From JBFHES01 sp041584015 (GTDB taxonomy: Bacteria > Bacteroidota > Bacteroidia > Bacteroidales > M50B96), in the NCBI GenBank assembly GCA_041584015.1, contig JBFHES010000070.1:1-17784 (forward strand): DNA of 17,784 nucleotides, written 5' to 3'. Every line of letters starts with the position of its first letter. Positions within the stretch are counted from its first letter, which is position 1. The position numbers and the translations under genes were made by a program. Under the pieces are notes generated by a model. The model ran no database searches. It saw nothing but the letters and a program-made list of their open reading frames with translations, and was not told the DNA's origin. Below, piece after piece: positions 12,802 through 17,784 of this stretch.

Positions 12802-14133
12802 ATGGAAGATTTAATATTTTACGATCGATTGCAATTCGCATTTACGATAACCTTTCACTACATATTTCCGCAGCTAACAATGGGCTTGTCGCTAATGATT
12901 GTTTATTTTAAGTGGAGGTTTTTAAAAACTGAAAACGCGATTTACAATGATGCGGCCAAGTTCTTCATGAAGATTTTTGCCATTAATTTTACCATGGGTG
13001 TTGTTACCGGAATTCCTCTCGAATTTCAGTTTGGTACCAACTGGTCGAAATTCTCTGAACTCACCGGAGGAATAATCGGGCAAACGCTTGCCATGGAGGG
13101 TATGTTCTCTTTCTTTTTAGAATCATCATTTCTAGCCCTCTTTATTTTTGGTGAAAAATTAATGGGCCAAAAACTGCATCTGTTAACCGGATTTCTAGTT
13201 TTTCTAGGCTCCTGGGCAAGTGGATATTTTATTTTAGCAACCAATGCCTGGATGCAACATCCGGTAGGTTTCGAAATTCTAGCCGATGGCAAATATGCAC
13301 TAAGCAACTTTGCTGAACTGTTTAGCAATCCCTGGTTATTGCCTGCCTTTCTGCATAATCAAGCTGCTTCGGTGGTTACATCATCGTTTGTGGTTGCGAG
13401 CATTGGAGCCTTTTATGTATTGCGCAAAAAACACATTGAGCACGGCCAGCTATTCTTAAAATCGGGCGCTATTTTTGGCTTAGCTTCAAGCTTACTTGTG
13501 GCTTTTCCAACAGGTGATTGGAATGCAAAAAATGTTGTGAACTATCAACCAGCTGCTTTTGCTGCCATGGAAGGAATTTTCGAAACAGAAGAAGCCGGTG
13601 CAGAAATCATTCTTATTGGACAACCCAATATGGTTGAAAAGAAAATTGATAATAAAATTGCGGTACCCAACATCCTTAGCTTCTTAACTTATCAGGATTG
13701 GAACCGACAAATTAAAGGAATGGACCAATTTGAGGAAGAAGAATTACCGGATAATATTCCTGCCCTATATTACTCCTATCACATAATGGTTGGATTGGGA
13801 ACCATCTTTATTGGCGTAATGGGACTGGCCATCTTCCTGCTTTGGCGCAAAAAACTATTCGGCAATACTTCCATATTATGGACCATCATGCTATTGTTTC
13901 CATTCCCCTACATTGCAAATATAACCGGCTGGTATGTAGCCGAACTCGGCCGTCAGCCTTATCTGGTTTATGGCTTGCTTAAAACCAGCGAAGGCATATC
14001 GCCAACTGTCTCATCAGGAAATACATTATTTACTTTATTAGGTTTTGCCGGACTATACATGATGCTTGGGCTATTGTTCATGCTCTTGGTTGGAAAAGCT
14101 ATTCACAACGGTCCTAAACCAATTAAACACTAG
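12802..14133 (+). CDS. cydA: Cytochrome bd quinol oxidase subunit I
   Basis: Oxidises membrane quinol (menaquinol is likely in this phylum) and reduces O2 to water at very low oxygen without pumping protons. The 443-aa protein is the short Q-loop form with about nine membrane helices. Residues aligned by eye to E. coli CydA include H19 (heme ligand), E99 in AMEG, E107 in FFLES, H185 in FLHN (E. coli H186), M329 in YSYHIMVGLG (E. coli M393, heme b558 ligand), and W377, E381 and R384 in WYVAELGRQP (E. coli W441, E445, R448). E257 of the quinol-binding Q-loop is kept in AAMEG, but the E. coli K252 position is alanine, R391 corresponds to H327, and GRQPW reads GRQPY. The gene is followed after 3 bp by cydB, so the two are co-transcribed. 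Confidence 0.96.
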   Translation: MEDLIFYDRLQFAFTITFHYIFPQLTMGLSLMIVYFKWRFLKTENAIYNDAAKFFMKIFAINFTMGVVTGIPLEFQFGTNWSKFSELTGGIIGQTLAMEGMFSFFLESSFLALFIFGEKLMGQKLHLLTGFLVFLGSWASGYFILATNAWMQHPVGFEILADGKYALSNFAELFSNPWLLPAFLHNQAASVVTSSFVVASIGAFYVLRKKHIEHGQLFLKSGAIFGLASSLLVAFPTGDWNAKNVVNYQPAAFAAMEGIFETEEAGAEIILIGQPNMVEKKIDNKIAVPNILSFLTYQDWNRQIKGMDQFEEEELPDNIPALYYSYHIMVGLGTIFIGVMGLAIFLLWRKKLFGNTSILWTIMLLFPFPYIANITGWYVAELGRQPYLVYGLLKTSEGISPTVSSGNTLFTLLGFAGLYMMLGLLFMLLVGKAIHNGPKPIKH

Positions 14134-14136
14134 ACT

Positions 14137-15210
14137 ATGGAATTATTTTGGTACATCATTATAGCAGTTATTCTTACCGGCTTTTTTCTATTAGATGGTT
14201 ACGACTTTGGTGCTGGTATTATTCATCTATTCCTGGCCAAATCGGAAAAAGACAAAACAGTTATTGCCAAGTCAGCAGGTCTGTTTTGGGATTCGAACGA
14301 AGTATGGCTGGTGGCAGCTGGTGGCTTATTATTCATGGCTTTCCCAACCTTTTATGCCTCGGTATTTAGTGGCTTTTATTTACCCTTGATGCTGGTATTG
14401 TGGTTGATCATTTTCAGAGCTATTGGCCTGGAACTGCGCAGCCAGTTTAATTATCAAATGTGGAAAGATATCTGGGACAAAGCCTTTGGTGTGTCCAGTT
14501 TATTACTGGCTTTATTTTTTGGTATTGCCCTTGGAAATATTGTTAGAGGTGTAAATCTTGGTGGAATAGAAGATGGCGTTGCTGCTTACGAAGCTCATTA
14601 CTTCTTTTTACCCTTATGGAACAGCAGCTTTAGCCCGGAAGGTACACACCCGGGCGTGATAGATTGGTTTACAATTATCATCGGATTCATCTCTGTAATA
14701 ACCCTTGCTATGCATGGCGCCAACTGGATCATCTTAAAAACGGTATCATCGATTAATGATCAGTTAAAAACAATTATTTTTAGATTAAACATTGCATTGG
14801 CAGCATTAACTGTATTCTCCTTAAGCATTTGGCATGTAATCAATCCGGAGCCTTTTGCTAATTTTCTAGAGAAACCACTAATGCTTATTTTTCCGATCAT
14901 TTACTTTGCGGGTATAGTTGGCATATTTTTTATTAAAAAGCTAAAGAAAGAAATTACTGGTTTGCTTTTTTCTTCGATGATTATTGCCGGCGGTATTGCC
15001 TCAACAATTGCTTCTATGTTTCCGGTAATTTTGCCATCAAGCAATGCCGTAAACGAATCATTAACCATATACAATACCAGCACAAGCAGCTATGGTTTGT
15101 CAGTTGCAATGGCCTGGGGAATTGTAGGCATGATATTACTTGTGATCTACATTATTGCTCAGAAGAAATTACTTAATGGTAAAATTGACCACATGGATTA
15201 CGGTCATTAG
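14137..15210 (+). CDS. cydB: Cytochrome bd quinol oxidase subunit II
   Basis: The second core subunit of the bd oxidase, a helical membrane protein of 357 aa (E. coli CydB has 379). It carries no heme but supports folding of CydA and the oxygen channel. Clear family motifs are LLDGYDFGAGIIHLFLA (18-34), LFWDSNEVWLVAAGGLLFMA (49-68), FYLPLMLVLWLIIFRAIGLELRSQF (80-104), and a late LTIYNTSTSSYGLSVAMAWG. The charged loop after the first helix (KSEKDKT) and 'FWDSNEVW' match the segments that contact CydA. The ATG follows the cydA stop by 3 bp, typical of coupled subunits, and a small membrane protein gene begins 11 bp after the cydB stop. No CydX-sized reading frame was found between them. Confidence 0.96.
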   Translation: MELFWYIIIAVILTGFFLLDGYDFGAGIIHLFLAKSEKDKTVIAKSAGLFWDSNEVWLVAAGGLLFMAFPTFYASVFSGFYLPLMLVLWLIIFRAIGLELRSQFNYQMWKDIWDKAFGVSSLLLALFFGIALGNIVRGVNLGGIEDGVAAYEAHYFFLPLWNSSFSPEGTHPGVIDWFTIIIGFISVITLAMHGANWIILKTVSSINDQLKTIIFRLNIALAALTVFSLSIWHVINPEPFANFLEKPLMLIFPIIYFAGIVGIFFIKKLKKEITGLLFSSMIIAGGIASTIASMFPVILPSSNAVNESLTIYNTSTSSYGLSVAMAWGIVGMILLVIYIIAQKKLLNGKIDHMDYGH

Positions 15211-15221
15211 CGAAAAATAGA

Positions 15222-15530
15222 ATGATAGAATCATTGCTTGCATTACTAAGCATTGCCTGTGGAATTATTGGTGCCAACTTTACCGGATATCTATATAAAC
15301 GCTTTTCCCTGGGTATTACGGGCAACTCCATTGCAGGTGTTTTTGGTAGCATCTTACTCATAAAATCATTGGGTAGGCTTGGCTTTGATCCTGTATCAAT
15401 AATGGAAACAGGTAGTGTGAATCTGCTTCTATTGAGCATTAATATTACTGTATCCATAATTAGCGGAGCGCTTGCCATTGTACTTGTATCTAAGCTAAAG
15501 GAGAAACTACTTAAAAAGGGCAAGCTTTAA
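15222..15530 (+). CDS. Small glycine-rich membrane protein linked to cydAB
   Basis: A 102-aa protein I do not recognise by name. It has a hydrophobic N-terminal helix (about 3-24), a short amphipathic linker (YLYKRFSLGITGN), a second helix with small residues (SIAGVFGSILLI, about 36-47), a linker (KSLGRLGFDP), a third hydrophobic segment (LLLLSINITVSIISGALAIVLV) and a basic tail KLKEKLLKKGKL. The 'SLGxxGNSIAGxxG' stretch occurs in small conserved membrane proteins of unknown role in many bacteria. It starts 11 bp after the cydB stop and has no promoter of its own, so it should be co-transcribed with the oxidase. It is too long and of the wrong topology for CydX (about 37 aa, one helix), but it could be an accessory subunit or merely a passenger gene. 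Confidence 0.7.
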   Translation: MIESLLALLSIACGIIGANFTGYLYKRFSLGITGNSIAGVFGSILLIKSLGRLGFDPVSIMETGSVNLLLLSINITVSIISGALAIVLVSKLKEKLLKKGKL

Positions 15531-15568
15531 ATAAAACATATCTGGCTTAGCTAACACTACTTCAATGC

Positions 15569-15597
15569 TTGATAAAACTCGAAATTCTTTAATTTTG
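15569..15597 (+). promoter_or_regulatory. Candidate sigma-ABfr-type promoter of the VOC-like gene
   Basis: A TTG (15569-15571) is followed after 18 bp by TAATTTTG (15590-15597), a full match to TAnnTTTG at ideal spacing. Transcription would start near 15604, about 19 bp before the ATG at 15623. This is the best promoter match in the window and separates this gene from the cyd unit. Confidence 0.6.
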
Positions 15598-15622
15598 TCC
15601 ATAATACAATTATAGACGACAA

Positions 15623-16045
15623 ATGAAAAACCCAATTTATCCATGCATTTGGTTTGATGGCAAGGCCAAAGAAGCTGCAGTTTTTTACTGCTCTGTATTT
15701 AAAGATTCAAAAATTATTAGTGAAACAGAAATGGTTGTTAGCACGGAGCTAAACGGTAGAAATTTCATGCTTTTGAATGGTGGTCCAATGTTTACACCTA
15801 ACGAAGCAGTTTCGTTTGTGATTGATTGCGAAACACAGGAAGAAATTGACTACTACTGGGAGCATCTTAGTGCTGGAGGAACCGAAAGTATGTGTGGTTG
15901 GTTAAAAGATAAATTTGGTGTGTGGTGGCAAATTGTTCCACTTATATTAATGGATTTACTGAACGACCCTGCCAAAGCACCAAGTGTTCATGAGCTTTTC
16001 TCACATGTTCGAAAATTTGATATTGCAGAACTAAAAAAGCTATAA
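15623..16045 (+). CDS. VOC-superfamily protein, PhnB / 3-demethylubiquinone methyltransferase-like
   Basis: A 140-aa protein of the vicinal oxygen chelate fold, in the PhnB-like family (Pfam 3-dmu-9_3-mt, named for a weak similarity, not for a shown methyltransferase activity). The family hallmarks are IYPCIWFDGKAKEAAVFYCSVF at 5-26, the LNGRNFMLLNGGPMF strand pair (43-57), VSFVIDCETQEEIDYYWEHL (63-82) and the closing CGWLKDKFGVWWQIVP (91-106), where most relatives have 'GxSWQIVP'. The C-terminal helix region (FSHVRKFDIAELKKL) matches the usual end. Members may bind small electrophiles or act in stress response, but the substrate is unknown, and no gene nearby points to one. It is transcribed from its own promoter and ends at a bidirectional terminator. 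Confidence 0.87.
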   Translation: MKNPIYPCIWFDGKAKEAAVFYCSVFKDSKIISETEMVVSTELNGRNFMLLNGGPMFTPNEAVSFVIDCETQEEIDYYWEHLSAGGTESMCGWLKDKFGVWWQIVPLILMDLLNDPAKAPSVHELFSHVRKFDIAELKKL

Positions 16046-16095
16046 ACAAAAAGAGCAGCCTAAACTATGCTTAAGCTGCTCCATTATTTTTTATT
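16046..16095. terminator. Bidirectional intrinsic terminator between convergent genes
   Basis: GAGCAGC (16053-16059) pairs with GCTGCTC (16075-16081). After one C-A mismatch, TAA (16061-16063) and TTA (16071-16073) extend the stem around a short loop. The plus strand continues with ATTATTTTTTATT, and the minus strand with TCTTTTTGTTTA. It lies between the VOC gene (ending 16045) and the T9SS protein gene (ending 16105), so it can serve both. Confidence 0.82.
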
Positions 16096-16104
16096 ACAAT
16101 TATT

Positions 16105-17784
16105 TTATTCCTCTACAATTACTTTGCTCACTCCTGTGTATGATTTTGTTCGAACTTTAATATAATAAAGTGCGGCGCTTAATGCACTCAAGTCAAGCTC
16201 CGTTTCTAAAACACCTGCATCAAGAATCAGTTGCTGAAGTACTTTCCCATCAATACTTAATACCTGAACAATTGCTTGCTCAGCATTAATCTTATTTAAT
16301 TTTAGTATTGTTTTGCCATTTGTAGGATTTGGTGAAACGCTATGCGAGGCATCTACTATTTCATCAATGTCCACCACATCAACATAAATATCTTTAGAAA
16401 TGGCACAATCACCATCAACAGTAAGCATTACTGTATATGTTCCTGTTGTTGCAAAAACATTAACCGGGTCTTGTAAGGATGATGTTTGACCATCGCCAAA
16501 ATCCCAAGTCCAATTATTCGCTCCTATTGAGTTATCGGTGAAAGTTACGGTTCCATTATCGATCGTATAATTAAAATCAGGCTCCACATATTTTACAAGC
16601 ACATCAACAATTGGGCTTTCACAAGGTGGTATCTGCACTTCAAGATCGTAAAGGTAGTAGAAGTAATCGCCCGCAGTATTAGCCGACGAGCCTGTTATGG
16701 TAAGGATACCTGGTAACACGTATGGATACTGGGCTCCAGAATTATTTCTATACATATCAACGCTTGATCCGCCCAAACTATAAACACCTGCTCCCGGAAC
16801 ATAAAGGTTCAAATCAATTCTTCCGGTTCCGGCAGGAATAAATACGGTTACTTCATCAACAATATTTCCATCACCATCTATATCATCCCACAAATAGAAA
16901 GTACGATCTCCGGCAGCTGTCACCTCAACCCACGCTGATACAATATTAAAATCGCGCTCGGCCACAAAATTACTGGTGCCGATAAATGTTGAACTATGAA
17001 TACCACCACCACCAATACTGTTGTCAATTGGGCCGATGTATTGCGATGCAAACGTTTCAATATTTTGAACCTGATAGCTTATATCAGCTGTTATTTGCGG
17101 AGAGGTAATGGTATCGCCCTCATGGAATAAGGTTCCTGCCTCGTACCACATTACTTCACTCATATTTCCGTTGGCAATAATTTCAAGCTCATCGCCGTAA
17201 CAGGCAAATGTTCCGTCAACCATTGGTTCATCAGGATAATCTACAACTATGTAAGCTGCTTGCAACAAGGTATCACTACCAATGGAGTTACTTGTAATAA
17301 GCGTTATGTCATAGGTTCCATCGCTTAAATAAGTATGTTGTGGATTTTGGTCATTTGAACTGCCGCCATCGCCGAAGTCCCACATCCATTGCTGCGGACT
17401 GTTAACTGATAAATCGCTAAAATTAACAAGACCATTACACGTGCTTAGTACATCGGCCTCAAAGCCTGCGGTTGGGGCTTGGGTAACCGATTCAACCATT
17501 ATGTTATCAATAAAAAGGTTGTTACCATAGCCGTTAATACTTGCAAAACGAAGTTTTACCATAGCACCACCATAAGCAGATAAATCGACAAACTCGGCCC
17601 GCCAATGACTTGCCGATACGGGCGACCACTGATTATTTGTGGCTGTTACGGTGGCTAAATCTGAACCTTCTTTAAAATAAACAGGCGTATAAGTTAAACC
17701 GCAATCAGTAGAAATATCAACACGTAAACCATCACTATAGCTTGTGCTAAATTGAGCGTGCGCTACATCAAAGGTAAGCTCTGC
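16105..17784 (-). CDS. Secreted T9SS type A sorting domain protein with PKD domains (C-terminal part)
   Basis: The frame has no stop up to the window edge, so at least 559 residues are present and the start lies outside; the methionine at 17562 is internal. From the edge: a jelly-roll (MAM-like/choice-of-anchor) segment at about 1-100 (ISTDCGLTYTPVYFKEGSDL, SHWRAEFVDLSAY, INGYGNNLFIDNI); PKD domain 1 at about 103-182 with WDFGDG at 135-140; an Ig-like stretch (EVMWYEAGTLFHEGDTITSP); a beta-rich domain with a glycine run (IGGGGIHSS) and an acidic DDIDGDGNIVDE that could bind calcium; PKD domain 2 with WDFGDG at 427-432; and a T9SS sorting domain of about 77 residues starting VSPNPTNGKT. It is therefore exported by type IX secretion and attached to the surface or released. 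In related proteins the missing N-terminus is often a metalloprotease, but nothing here proves it. Confidence 0.9.
   Translation of the reverse strand, partial: AELTFDVAHAQFSTSYSDGLRVDISTDCGLTYTPVYFKEGSDLATVTATNNQWSPVSASHWRAEFVDLSAYGGAMVKLRFASINGYGNNLFIDNIMVESVTQAPTAGFEADVLSTCNGLVNFSDLSVNSPQQWMWDFGDGGSSNDQNPQHTYLSDGTYDITLITSNSIGSDTLLQAAYIVVDYPDEPMVDGTFACYGDELEIIANGNMSEVMWYEAGTLFHEGDTITSPQITADISYQVQNIETFASQYIGPIDNSIGGGGIHSSTFIGTSNFVAERDFNIVSAWVEVTAAGDRTFYLWDDIDGDGNIVDEVTVFIPAGTGRIDLNLYVPGAGVYSLGGSSVDMYRNNSGAQYPYVLPGILTITGSSANTAGDYFYYLYDLEVQIPPCESPIVDVLVKYVEPDFNYTIDNGTVTFTDNSIGANNWTWDFGDGQTSSLQDPVNVFATTGTYTVMLTVDGDCAISKDIYVDVVDIDEIVDASHSVSPNPTNGKTILKLNKINAEQAIVQVLSIDGKVLQQLILDAGVLETELDLSALSAALYYIKVRTKSYTGVSKVIVEE

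Noticed and set aside
15173..15523. 116-aa minus-strand frame opposite the small membrane protein
   Set aside because: Antisense to a better-supported gene that is spaced and oriented with cydAB.

Overview
The window (about 40% GC by eye) looks like chromosomal DNA from a free-living member of the Bacteroidota, probably a Bacteroidales/Marinilabiliales-type or Cytophagia-type lineage. Four things point there: a secreted protein with PKD domains and a type IX secretion (T9SS) C-terminal sorting domain, a lipoprotein-type Omp85 protein (TamL-like), a YfhO-family membrane protein, and promoters fitting the Bacteroidota pattern TTG-N17-19-TAnnTTTG. Clear Shine-Dalgarno sites are mostly absent. 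No tRNA, rRNA, CRISPR array, insertion sequence or phage gene was seen.

Region 1 (1-8245, all minus strand) is a tightly packed surface-glycan operon. In transcription order it runs: YfhO-family membrane protein; a 294-aa protein with a GNGPSLK motif that resembles the DUF115/MptE and GT42 sialyltransferase fold; a left-handed beta-helix O-acetyltransferase; an SpsF-like cytidylyltransferase; a NeuB/SpsE-like synthase; a zinc-knuckle SAM methyltransferase; a GT2 glycosyltransferase fused to a second cytidylyltransferase-like domain; and the first 28 codons of a likely Wzx-type flippase cut by the window edge. Gaps run from a 4-bp overlap to 30 bp, so one promoter near 8294-8322 may serve all eight. 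Together the genes look like a pathway that makes, activates, decorates, transfers and exports a nonulosonic-acid-like or Kdo-like sugar.

Region 2 (8246-12540, minus strand) holds housekeeping and envelope genes: class II fructose-bisphosphate aldolase with its own promoter and a strong intrinsic terminator, a TamL-like outer-membrane assembly lipoprotein, and a YccF inner-membrane protein.

Region 3 (12541-16045, plus strand) is divergent from yccF. It carries cydA and cydB (cytochrome bd quinol oxidase), a closely spaced small glycine-rich membrane protein that may be a third gene of the unit, and a separately promoted VOC/PhnB-like protein. A bidirectional terminator separates the latter from region 4.

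Region 4 (16105-17784, minus strand) is the C-terminal part of a large secreted T9SS cargo protein. Its reading frame stays open to the window edge, so its start lies outside.

No stretch over 300 bp lacks a gene; the two largest gaps (8246-8523 and 12541-12801) hold the promoters, palindromes and terminator described below.
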